Below, in pieces: positions 26,041-33,149 of a stretch of 64,000 nt of DNA. Below the pieces are notes generated by a model. It searched no databases. It was not told where the DNA came from and saw only the letters and a program-made list of their open reading frames with translations. The position numbers and the translations under genes were made by a program. Location: the NCBI RefSeq assembly GCF_018604545.1, contig NZ_CP075896.1, positions 7,440,001 to 7,504,000 on the forward strand. The letters are read 5' to 3'. Position 1 is the stretch's first letter. Each line of letters starts with the position of its first letter. Source of the stretch: Streptomyces koelreuteriae. GTDB lineage: Bacteria > Actinomycetota > Actinomycetes > Streptomycetales > Streptomycetaceae.

Positions 26041-26149
26041 TGCCGACTGATGCGTCTGCGCGCCGCTGCTCCCTTTCGCGCTGACCTGCGGCTGGGGGGC
26101 ACCGGCGTCGTCCTCGGGACCTTGGCCGTAAGCGGCGTTCGGTTGAGTG

Positions 26150-26290
26150 CCACGGAGCGGACGGAGGCGCTGGAGGGGGCCAGCAGCATCGGGGTGAAGG
26201 TTCCGTCCTCAGCGTCGTGAGTGAGGGCCCTGTGCCGTAGCCGATGGATTGTCCATCCGTCCAGGTCCTCGATGCCGTCGGGTGAGGCGA
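26150..26290 (-). pseudogene. tyrosine integrase C-terminal fragment
   Basis: In one minus-strand frame the DNA reads IEDLDGWTIHRLRHRALTHD then AEDGTFTPMLLAPSSASVRS. WTIHRLRHRALTH is the HxxR box of XerC/phage-type integrases (usual form LHxLRHSxLTH), followed by the degraded GH/W-type box. Both ends are missing. A second recombinase relic in the same island. Confidence 0.55.
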
Positions 26291-26468
26291 GGGGGTGCCC
26301 CTACGTCTTTGGGGCAAGACATCTCAGGCGATCGACAAGTTGAGTCGTCTGCCTGAACCGCGTGAGGGAAAGCGGGGGTGCGCCTCATCGGTCTGCGTAC
26401 GTCAACATGGTCTGCCGGGCGGAAAGGTGGCGGCCGGATGGGGCGATCGATGGGTGAGGGTGGGGTCC

Positions 26469-26915
26469 GTGGATCAGAGCGAAGACAGGATCTTGGCTGA
26501 TGAGCTCGCTGCTCTTGGCGCGGTGGGCGGGGGTAGTGGTCTCTTGGTCCGGGTGGTGGCCAAGCTGATGAGGAAAGACGTCCATGAGATCGACCTGCTT
26601 GTTCCCTTGCCGTTCGACGACGCGGTGGAGCGCGTCTCCGGTGTGCTCAACGGGGCGGGCCGCGCAGTCGAGACCCTGTCAGTTGGCTCTGGCGAGGACG
26701 AGACGATCCGCGTTGTCGCCAGAGGCGGTGTCGGCGGTCTGAATCCCGTTGTGGTGACCGCGCGAGTGCTCAAGGCCAATGAGGCCAGCTCGGAAGTCTG
26801 GCTTCGTGCAGCTGCCAAAGAGGGGCTGATCAGACAGCGAGCTGGACAGAAGACCGCCGTCCGTCTCGCCGCCCAGCTGAGCAAGGCAACCGGAGCGGAC
26901 AGGGCGTACGGGTGA
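26469..26915 (+). CDS. conserved hypothetical protein
   Basis: A 148-aa soluble protein. The layout (IDLLVPLPFDDAVERVSGVL, an interrupted middle, GGLNPVVVTARVL, VWLRAAAKEGLIRQRAGQKTAVRLAAQL) resembles a family of small actinobacterial proteins of unknown function with a START/SRPBCC-like alternation of strands and a final helix. GTG 26469 follows GGTGGGG. It is one of the few intact genes in this part of the island; codon use is less GC-biased at third positions than in the core genes (many GTT, CTT, AAG/GAT choices). Confidence 0.6.
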   Translation: MDQSEDRILADELAALGAVGGGSGLLVRVVAKLMRKDVHEIDLLVPLPFDDAVERVSGVLNGAGRAVETLSVGSGEDETIRVVARGGVGGLNPVVVTARVLKANEASSEVWLRAAAKEGLIRQRAGQKTAVRLAAQLSKATGADRAYG

Positions 26916-26923
26916 GCTGCAGG

Positions 26924-27053
26924 TCAGCGTGACGCGGCCGTTCGCGGCCCGAGGTCGTGGGTACGCTCGGCGCCGACCACGAGGAGAGCGGCATCGGCCG
27001 AGGCGTCGATCAGCAGGGTGCGCGCGGGGCGGCCATCGACAGTGCGTCGGCGC
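26924..27053 (-). pseudogene. universal stress protein C-terminal fragment
   Basis: A minus-strand frame ending at TGA 26924 reads RRTVDGRPARTLLIDASADA ALLVVGAERTHDLG, matching the G-x-P-A-R-x-LL-x-ASADAxLLVVG end of Streptomyces UspA-like proteins. The final LGSVxHxVLHHAxCPV part is missing and the upstream part is in a different frame, so the gene is dead. Confidence 0.5.
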
Positions 27054-27343
27054 ACCCGTCGGCCGGGTTCTCCCCGGCCGGCGCATGAAGCCCGGCTTCC
27101 AGGTCCTCGACGGCGTGCTACTCGTGCGCACGGGCGGGTTCACCGGTGAACGGAAGGTCCACGGGCCCGAAGGTCCCCCGCACCGGGGCCGAACAGCCCC
27201 GGCAGGGCTTCGATGAGCCACCTAGGACCTGTCCGGCCGATCATGCATCTGATCCGAGCACCGGTCTGATCCGGGAGGTCGGGAACGGGAGACGCGCCGG
27301 GCCAGGGATACTTGGCGCGCCGCACCTGGTAGAACACTGACAC

Positions 27344-27988
27344 GTGGGTATCCAGGAGCGCGAACGCAAGATGTACCGGCCGCTGTGGCGGGCCGGCCTG
27401 GAGGTGATCCCGGACGCCGTGCCGGACGGCACGATGCCGTTCGTCTCCGGATATCGTCCCGAGGACATCGTCGGCGGCTTCTCCCACCGGTACGAAACCC
27501 CACGGCTCGTCGAGCGTCTCAACGAGGACTGGCATGACCTGGCGGTCTCCTCGGGCCTTTTCGACCACCGGCGCGAGTTCCTCGTCCTGCTTCCTCACGG
27601 CACCTGCACGCACCAGGCCGTCCTGCCGAAGGAGAACCCGCACTACGGCCGCCGTGCCCCATCGCGGGTCTGGACCCGGGTCCGGCTCCTTGACCGCTGG
27701 GACATCATGGGTCGGGGTGCGGCATCGGCGTTCCTCGGCATACGTGCGGGCCACCCGGGTTTCGGCATGATGGCGCTCGACAGCAGCGTGTACATGAGCT
27801 GCTCGACGGGCGAGATCGGGGTCGACGTGAGGGTGGTGGCTCACCCGGCCCGCTCCGAGAACATCCTGCAGGACCTGGAATGGTACGCACATTGGGACTA
27901 TCCGCTCGCCGACAGGGAGTTGCAGAAGCGGATCGCTGCCTGGCTCGCGGGCCGTGCACTGGGGACCGCCAGCTGTTCCGACCGATGA
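27344..27988 (+). CDS. hypothetical protein
   Basis: A 214-aa soluble protein not recognised. It has well-distributed charged and aromatic residues (MYRPLWRAGLEVIPDAVPDG, EFLVLLPHGTCTHQAVLP, VWTRVRLLDRWDIMG, WYAHWDYPLADRELQKRIA) and no signal peptide or membrane helix. GTG 27344 or ATG 27371 could start it; neither has a strong ribosome-binding site. Looks intact and coding by composition. Confidence 0.6.
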   Translation: MGIQERERKMYRPLWRAGLEVIPDAVPDGTMPFVSGYRPEDIVGGFSHRYETPRLVERLNEDWHDLAVSSGLFDHRREFLVLLPHGTCTHQAVLPKENPHYGRRAPSRVWTRVRLLDRWDIMGRGAASAFLGIRAGHPGFGMMALDSSVYMSCSTGEIGVDVRVVAHPARSENILQDLEWYAHWDYPLADRELQKRIAAWLAGRALGTASCSDR

Positions 27989-28222
27989 CCACGCGGCCCT
28001 CGGCAGCGAGGCCGACACGAGCGACATCAACACGACGTGACCTCGCCCGAGCCGCCCGGCGCGGCCGGGGCGCCGGATCAGGTACCGCCGGAGCGCTCAG
28101 TGCCCTACCCGCGATGAGGGCGGTCGCAGCCATTCGAGGAAGAGCAAGCCGCAAGCGGCGAGTACACCGAGTCGTCCGTACCGGCGGCCCTGCGCGGCGC
28201 GTACGGCGAATTCGCTCCCTCG

Positions 28223-28438
28223 ATGCGCTTCGACGATCTGGCCGCCGCTATTGCCGGGCTCGGCTGCTCGGTCGAACCCGAACCGGATGAGGACGGCACG
28301 GCTGAGGACATTCACCGCTACCGGGTGCCCGAGTCCGGCGTGAGAATCTTCGTCCGCGCGGACGAACATTCCCAGGGGCAGGCGGGTGTGGTCTGGAGCC
28401 TCAGCGTGTCTCCCGCGTGGTGGCGCGAGGCGGGCTGA
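28223..28438 (+). CDS. small hypothetical protein, possibly truncated
   Basis: A 71-aa acidic protein (MRFDDLAAAIAGLGCSVEPE, then IHRYRVPESGVRIFVRADEH, ending SPAWWREAG). The same frame is open for ~35 codons upstream with protein-like composition but without an ATG or GTG after an in-frame TGA, so this may be the 3' part of a longer gene. No family recognised. A hairpin follows at 28,497-28,525. Confidence 0.5.
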   Translation: MRFDDLAAAIAGLGCSVEPEPDEDGTAEDIHRYRVPESGVRIFVRADEHSQGQAGVVWSLSVSPAWWREAG

Positions 28439-28496
28439 TCCGGCCCTCGGGGGCAGCCGCGCCACCGTCTGGGCGGCGCACCCTTTCGGCGTGGTC

Positions 28497-28525
28497 GGTT
28501 CCGAGGTCTGCGCGACCTCGGAGCC
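28497..28525 (+). terminator. stem-loop downstream of small hypothetical gene
   Basis: GGTTCCGAGGTC, loop TGCGC, GACCTCGGAGCC: 11 of 12 pairs. No T-run. Confidence 0.5.
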
Positions 28526-28719
28526 GGCTGCCTCGGGCGCAGAGCCGCGGGCTGCGGCCTGGCGGGATTGCGTAGGCCGGACCTTCGTACGCTCTCAGGA
28601 TGCTGCTGCAGCGCTCACCGGCCGATGAACCGCGTCGTGCCCGGAGCGCGGGTGGTCATGTACTGGCGGCTGTCAGAGGGGGGCATGCTCCACACCCACA
28701 CCCTCGGGGGGAGAAGAGC

Positions 28720-29160
28720 ATGATTACGTCGGTGACCGCTATCGGTGGTCTGTTGGGCCTGATCGTGTCGTTGGTGTTCCTCGCCGTACAGACACGTGCG
28801 GTTTCGAAGCAGGTGGCGGCAAGCAACAACCTCGCCGGGACTCAGTCCCTCGATCACACGTTCGCGGGCTTGCGTGAAGTCCACTTCAAGATGCTGGAGT
28901 ACCCCGGCATGCGGGCGTACTTCTACGAAGGTCATCCCCTGCCTACCCAGGAACCGGACCGCGAGCGGGTCCTGATCATTGCCGACTCGCTGGCAGATGT
29001 ACTGGACAGTGGCATCCAAGTGACCAGGCGCATCCCGCAGAACGAGTCCGAGGAGGACTGGGCTTCGTACTGCCGGTACCTGCTGGAGCGCAGTCCAACC
29101 CTCCGAGCTGTCGTGTCGGAGCACCCCAAGTGGTGGCCAGACCTGGCGGCTCTCTCCTGA
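28720..29160 (+). CDS. membrane-anchored hypothetical protein
   Basis: A 146-aa protein. Residues ~4-22 form one transmembrane helix (VTAIGGLLGLIVSLVFLAVQ), followed by TRAVSKQVAASNNLAGTQSL and a soluble helical domain (HFKMLEYPGMRAYFYEGHPL, EDWASYCRYLLERSPTLRAV). This N-terminal helix plus domain layout is common in uncharacterised membrane-anchored proteins of bacteria. ATG 28720 follows GGGGGGAGAAGAG. Function unknown. Confidence 0.65.
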   Translation: MITSVTAIGGLLGLIVSLVFLAVQTRAVSKQVAASNNLAGTQSLDHTFAGLREVHFKMLEYPGMRAYFYEGHPLPTQEPDRERVLIIADSLADVLDSGIQVTRRIPQNESEEDWASYCRYLLERSPTLRAVVSEHPKWWPDLAALS

Positions 29161-29513
29161 TGGCTGCAACGCCCGCGTCCAGACTTTGATCATGAGGCGA
29201 TCGAGCGGCCCTCGTTCGAGTCGAACTGACCCGTGCGGGCGGTTCTCGGTTTCAGGCGTGCACCCTCGCCGGGCGTTCGCGCCCCCGCCTCGTGGGCGGT
29301 GCTGCCGGGTGACATGACGGCCTGCCCGTGGTCTGAGGCGTCATCCTGCCCTGGTGGCACGACGGGTCGATGAGGGGCGGCGACACGGGGAAGGGCCTGT
29401 CAGTTTCACGTGACAGGGCGTGACTTGGGTCATAGTCGTGCAGCTGCATGGCCATGGCGTGTTTGCGTAAATCGTGGCGCCCGGCGCGCTCGGTGAGAAA
29501 GGGAGTCCCCCCC
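29161..29513. other. 353-bp intergenic stretch
   Basis: No gene seen. An inverted repeat CCTGTCA-N8-TGACAGG lies near 29,397-29,418 and could be an operator or weak terminator ahead of the disrupted gene at 29,514. Confidence 0.4.
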
Positions 29514-29835
29514 ATGGCTCCGACCCCGATCAAGCCTGGCATCTACCAAATCCGCGCCCACATCATCGGCCCCACCAGCCTGTTGTCGGCCACCGAACAG
29601 CCGTCGAGCACGGTGCCCCCGTCGCCGAGGACAAGCTCTTCGTCAACACCGTGCCGCGCGCCGACTGGGCGAAGTTCACCTTGAAAGGGTCATCGGCGGA
29701 ATCAAGATCCTCTCGGACAAGGGGCTCGCTCTGCGCACCGGGCACCGCGGCGCCCAGATCCAACTCGCCTATCCCAAGCCCGAGTTCCAGGAGACCTGGA
29801 CCCTGGAATACCAGAACCCGATCCCCACGGAGTAA
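29514..29835 (+). pseudogene. small protein gene with two frameshifts
   Basis: From ATG 29514 the reading runs MAPTPIKPGIYQIRAHIIG in frame 1, then EHGAPVAEDKLFVNTVPRAD WAKF in a second frame, then GGIKILSDKGLALRTGHRGA and a clean end WTLEYQNPIPTE-stop in a third. Together this makes a ~105-aa beta-rich protein beginning KPGIYQI, reminiscent of small beta-trefoil protease inhibitors (I66-like) of Streptomyces, an uncertain match. The gene is dead unless the sequence has errors. Confidence 0.5.
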
Positions 29836-30189
29836 CACGCGACCTCGGAGGGCCGACGCACGACCGTCGGCCCTCATCCCGTGTCCCTCACGCCACGTTG
29901 TCACAGGACTGGAAGGCCCAACCCGCTGCCCATGCCGCGCCCGACTCGTATGAGCTCCACGCGTGGCTGGCCGCCTCTCCGAACCCCACCCGGCCTGACA
30001 CCACGCGGGCGAGGCTGAGCGGCCACATACGGGCCGACCTACGGCCTCAGGGCACCCTGCGAACCCCGAGGCGTTGGTCACCGGCCGGTCAACCGGGAAG
30101 GGCGCGGTCCGGCCTGTACGGGGGAGCAGGTCCGCCCGCCGCGCGCCGCCAGTGTCGCCGGTCCGATGAGCGCAGCCCGGCAGCGACAA
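29836..30189. other. 354-bp stretch, remnants only
   Basis: No intact gene. It lies downstream (minus strand) of the acetyltransferase relic and probably holds its decayed 3' part, but nothing can be read reliably. Confidence 0.35.
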
Positions 30190-30327
30190 CCAGTCCAGAG
30201 CCCTGCATGCCTGCGAGGCGACACCCCGCCCGCGGGCCGTGGACGTGGTCCAGTACGAAACCCAGCCGGTGGAATGGCGCCGATCGACGGCACCAACGGC
30301 GACGTTCTCCGAGTACGGCGCCTCCTT
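30190..30327 (-). pseudogene. GNAT acetyltransferase fragment
   Basis: A minus-strand frame reads DRRHSTGWVSYWTTSTARGR then GVASQACRALDW. GWVSYWTTSTARGRGVAS is the acetyl-CoA binding motif A (Q/RxxGxG/A region) of GNAT enzymes, as in ribosomal-protein acetyltransferase-like proteins of Streptomyces. The domain is out of frame on both sides. Confidence 0.5.
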
Positions 30328-30425
30328 TGCCAACCACGGCGAAGGCCGCCCCCGCGTCCCATCTCTCCGTCCACACCGAAATCCAACCTTCGCCTGCGGG
30401 TCGTGGAGGCATCCCCACAAAGCGC

Positions 30426-30457
30426 TTGACCTTACCCTCAAGGGCAAGGTTTAGCGT
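30426..30457 (+). promoter_or_regulatory. MerR-type promoter with operator in the spacer
   Basis: TTGACC (30426-30431) and TAGCGT (30452-30457) are separated by 20 bp. The palindrome ACCTTACCCT-CA-AGGGCAAGGT (30429-30450, one mismatch) fills the spacer. A dyad between -35 and -10 with an over-long spacer is the hallmark of MerR-activated promoters. Confidence 0.75.
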
Positions 30458-30474
30458 TCTTCGAGGTGAGAGGC

Positions 30475-31434
30475 ATGCGGATCGGTGAGCTGGCCGCGCG
30501 AGCGGGTGTGACGACCAAGGCGGTGCGCTACTACGAATCGCTGGGGCTGCTCACGCCGGTGCGGTTGGCCAACGGCTATAGGGACTACGACGAGTACGAC
30601 GTACGGCTCACGCAGGAGATCCGGGCGCTGTGCCGCCTCGGCATCCCTGTCGAGGCGACACGGCCGTTTCTGGAATGCCTGGCTCTGGGGCACCGGCACG
30701 CGGACGACTGTCCGGCCGCGCTGGCCGGGTACCGGGACGCCATTGATGAGCTCACGCAGCGGATCGAGGGCCTCACCGCCCGCCGGGCGGTGCTGGTGGC
30801 GCAGCTGCACGAGGCCGCTCACCGCAACAGCCGATTCTCACCGGCCAACGGAGAGGAACCGATGACCGACTACACGAGCCTGCCTGCCGACCTGCCCGTT
30901 CCCGAGGACGACGGCGCTGCTGCCCACCTGCGCGGGGCGAGAATGCCGCAGCTGGAACTCCATGCCACCGACGGCGCCACAATCAGCCTTGAGGCGCTGG
31001 GTGCAGGTCGCACGGTGCTCTACATCTACCCGCTGACGGGCCGCCCCGGTACCGATCTGCCCGAGGGCTGGGACTCCATCCCCGGCGCCCGTGGCTGCAC
31101 CGCCGAGGCGTGCGGCTTCCGCGACCACCATCAGGACCTGCTCGCGGCCGGCGCGACCCAGGTGTACGGCCTCTCCAGCCAGGACAGCGACTACCAACGT
31201 GAGGTCACCGAGCGGCTCCGCCTCCCATTCCAGATGCTGTCCGACCCCGCATGGAGCTTGGCCCGGGCACTGGACCTTCCCACATTCACCACAAGCGGGT
31301 TGACGCTGTACAAGCGGCTCACGCTGATCATCAAGGACAACGTGATCGAGCATGTTTTCTACCCGATCTTTCCGCCGGACAAGCACGCCGACCACGTCCT
31401 GGCTTGGCTCAGCGACAACGCCCACCGGCCTTGA
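30475..31434 (+). CDS. MerR regulator fused in frame to a peroxiredoxin
   Basis: A 319-aa frame. Residues 1-~125 are a MerR regulator (MRIGELAARAGVTTKAVRYYESLGLL, then NGYRDYDEYDV and the dimerisation helix ending RRAVLVAQLHEAAHR). Residues ~130-319 are a complete AhpC/TSA-like peroxiredoxin (MTDYTSLPADLPVPEDDGAA, YIYPLTGRPG, GARGCTAEACGFRDHHQDLL, FQMLSDPAWSLARAL); the Cys-rich GCTAEAC segment occupies the peroxidatic position. There is no stop between them. The internal ATG at 30862 has an excellent GGAGAGGA ribosome-binding site, so a free peroxiredoxin could also be made. Preceded by a MerR-type promoter, suggesting autoregulation by oxidant or metal. Such genes are normally separate neighbours. 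Confidence 0.8.
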   Translation: MRIGELAARAGVTTKAVRYYESLGLLTPVRLANGYRDYDEYDVRLTQEIRALCRLGIPVEATRPFLECLALGHRHADDCPAALAGYRDAIDELTQRIEGLTARRAVLVAQLHEAAHRNSRFSPANGEEPMTDYTSLPADLPVPEDDGAAAHLRGARMPQLELHATDGATISLEALGAGRTVLYIYPLTGRPGTDLPEGWDSIPGARGCTAEACGFRDHHQDLLAAGATQVYGLSSQDSDYQREVTERLRLPFQMLSDPAWSLARALDLPTFTTSGLTLYKRLTLIIKDNVIEHVFYPIFPPDKHADHVLAWLSDNAHRP

Positions 31435-31469
31435 TGCATCGGTAGAGCTGTTGGCGATGATCATGGTTC

Positions 31470-31587
31470 GGTCGGGGCAAGGGCGCTGACCCGCAGGGTG
31501 TAGCCCGGTTTCCTGGGATGGCCCAGGGCGACCAACTCGGTGGCCACGTGTCGCAGTACCGCGGCCCCGCCAGCCGGCTCGTCGGGT
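31470..31587 (-). pseudogene. unassigned 3' gene fragment
   Basis: Just after the glycosidase stop on the minus strand, a different frame reads AAVLRHVATELVALGHPRKP then GYTLRVSALAPTEP-stop. It is protein-like but has no start and no family was recognised. Its DNA shows about 70% similarity over 47 bp to the 45-bp repeat at 22,030. Confidence 0.3.
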
Positions 31588-32877
31588 TCAGCCGGCGGTG
31601 ACGCGGGCGTTGACCCGTCGCATCCAGTCGCTGTCGGTGAGCCACATGGGGTGATGGGGGGCCGCGTTGGAGGTGAGGACGACGCCGTGGAAGCCTGCCG
31701 CGAGGCAGCGGTCGACGACGAACTCCGCCAGGTCCTTGCCGACGGCGTCCTCCTCGAAGCGCGTCAGAAGAGGGGTGTATCCCACGACGCCTTCGCCGAG
31801 GAATGCGGGGACGCCGCGGCGCCGGGCGAAAGCGGCGACGGAGTCGACCCACAGGGCCAGGGTCTCCCGCATGGCCTGCCGGTGCGACTGGTAGTTCTCG
31901 TAGAGCCACAGGTCCCAGCGGTCGGGGTCGACCCAGTCGTGTACGTAGAACAGTTCGCGCGGAATCCCGGTGGCCTGCAGCCGCCAGGGCTCGTCGGGGT
32001 GGTAGTCGGCGAAGGCGGGCGCGTCGGGGCGCAGCATGCCGGCCAGTTCGGGAGTGGGCCAGGCGGCTGTTTCGGGCGCCGCCTCCGTGCCGTGCCCGAG
32101 CCCGACAGCCTCGTAGAGCGCGCCGAGCACGCCGTAGACGTAGAAGTGGAAGTGCGCGTTCTGCGCCTGCTCCGGCAGGTCGTCGATCTCGTCGGGCCAG
32201 GGCTCTCCCAGTGAGTACGTGACGGGGATGGCGGGATGGCGTGCCCGCAGCAGGTCCACGGCCCGGCTGAGCGGGTCGCGGAGCCGGGCGTAGTGGGAGG
32301 TGGTGCCGTCGCCCGGTACGAGGGAGCAGTTGTCGACCTCGTTGTGCACCTCGACGTAGGCGACCTGGTCGGCCAGGCCGCGCTCGGTGAGGAAGTCCAG
32401 CAGTCCGGCCAGTGCTTCGGCCATCACCTCGGCTCGGTCCGGGCCGGGGATCGCGGCCAGGGCGCGGTGCCAGGCGTCGGTGTCGGCGAAGCTCGGGGAC
32501 TGCTGGTACTCCCACGAGGACACGATCACCCGGCAGTCGTGCCGGGCGGCCGCCTCGAACAGGTCGACCAGCCGCCTCAGGCCGTCCAGCGGGTAGCCGC
32601 CGCTGACGTTGTACCAGCGGGTGCGTTGTCCGAACTCTTTGCCCAGGCCGCGGACCTGGATGGATTCCGGGTTCGGGACACGTCCGGAGAAGAGCAGAAA
32701 GGGCATGGCGCAGATCCGGACGGTGTTGAAGCCGCGCTCCACCGTCTCGGCGAAGGCGCGGTCCAGGTCGGCGAACGGCTCGCCGGGGCCTGCCTGCGTG
32801 TACCAGCTGAAGTCCCAGAGGGTGATGGCGAGCCGGTCGCCGCTCTCGCCCGTAGTGGCCTGTCGGTGTGCGGTCAT
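31588..32877 (-). CDS. cellulase-like glycoside hydrolase, cytoplasmic
   Basis: A 429-aa TIM-barrel glycosidase of clan GH-A type without a signal peptide. Key features are an early LWDFSWYTQAG, RICAMPFLLF, the acid/base Glu at about residue 180 in YVEVHNEVDN and the nucleophile Glu at about residue 362 in PAFLGEGVVGY. The family is annotated cellulase-like in actinobacteria; the substrate is unknown. It would act on oligosaccharides brought in by the adjacent CUT1 transporter. ATG 32877 (MTAHRQATTG) is chosen; the upstream open frame is non-coding in composition. Divergent from the GH2 gene across an AT-rich promoter region. Confidence 0.75.
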   Translation of the reverse strand: MTAHRQATTGESGDRLAITLWDFSWYTQAGPGEPFADLDRAFAETVERGFNTVRICAMPFLLFSGRVPNPESIQVRGLGKEFGQRTRWYNVSGGYPLDGLRRLVDLFEAAARHDCRVIVSSWEYQQSPSFADTDAWHRALAAIPGPDRAEVMAEALAGLLDFLTERGLADQVAYVEVHNEVDNCSLVPGDGTTSHYARLRDPLSRAVDLLRARHPAIPVTYSLGEPWPDEIDDLPEQAQNAHFHFYVYGVLGALYEAVGLGHGTEAAPETAAWPTPELAGMLRPDAPAFADYHPDEPWRLQATGIPRELFYVHDWVDPDRWDLWLYENYQSHRQAMRETLALWVDSVAAFARRRGVPAFLGEGVVGYTPLLTRFEEDAVGKDLAEFVVDRCLAAGFHGVVLTSNAAPHHPMWLTDSDWMRRVNARVTAG

Positions 32878-33011
32878 GAGGTCACCCGTCGTTCGCGTGC
32901 GGTGAGGAATGGTGGCGGGGCCGGTGCCGGTGCGAGCCCGGCTGTCTTGGTCACGGCGCTGCTGTGCCGTGCGGCCGCGCTCCGGCGGCTGCACGGCATC
33001 ACGCTACATGA

Positions 33012-33028
33012 ATTCATTATTTATGAAT
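33012..33028. promoter_or_regulatory. AT-rich dyad between divergent glycosidase genes
   Basis: ATTCAT-TATTT-ATGAAT lies in the 272-bp divergent gap. It shares CATTATT and a GAA end with the AT-rich element at 38,649-38,666. Candidate operator for the cluster's GntR/FCD regulator. Confidence 0.45.
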
Positions 33029-33149
33029 ATTCCCTTGACGGTGTTCGTGGAGCTGATCAGGCTCTTGGGGCAATGGACACGTGCGTGCCGCTCAGCCGCC
33101 GTGCGAACCCAGTCCGCCGCGCGGACGGTGACCGAGGGAGTTCTCCGTC

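Noticed and set aside
31500-31540. Third copy of the 45-bp repeat
   Set aside because: Only about 70% identity over 47 bp, out of frame with the YjbQ end and overlapping a different gene fragment. Too weak to call an attachment site.
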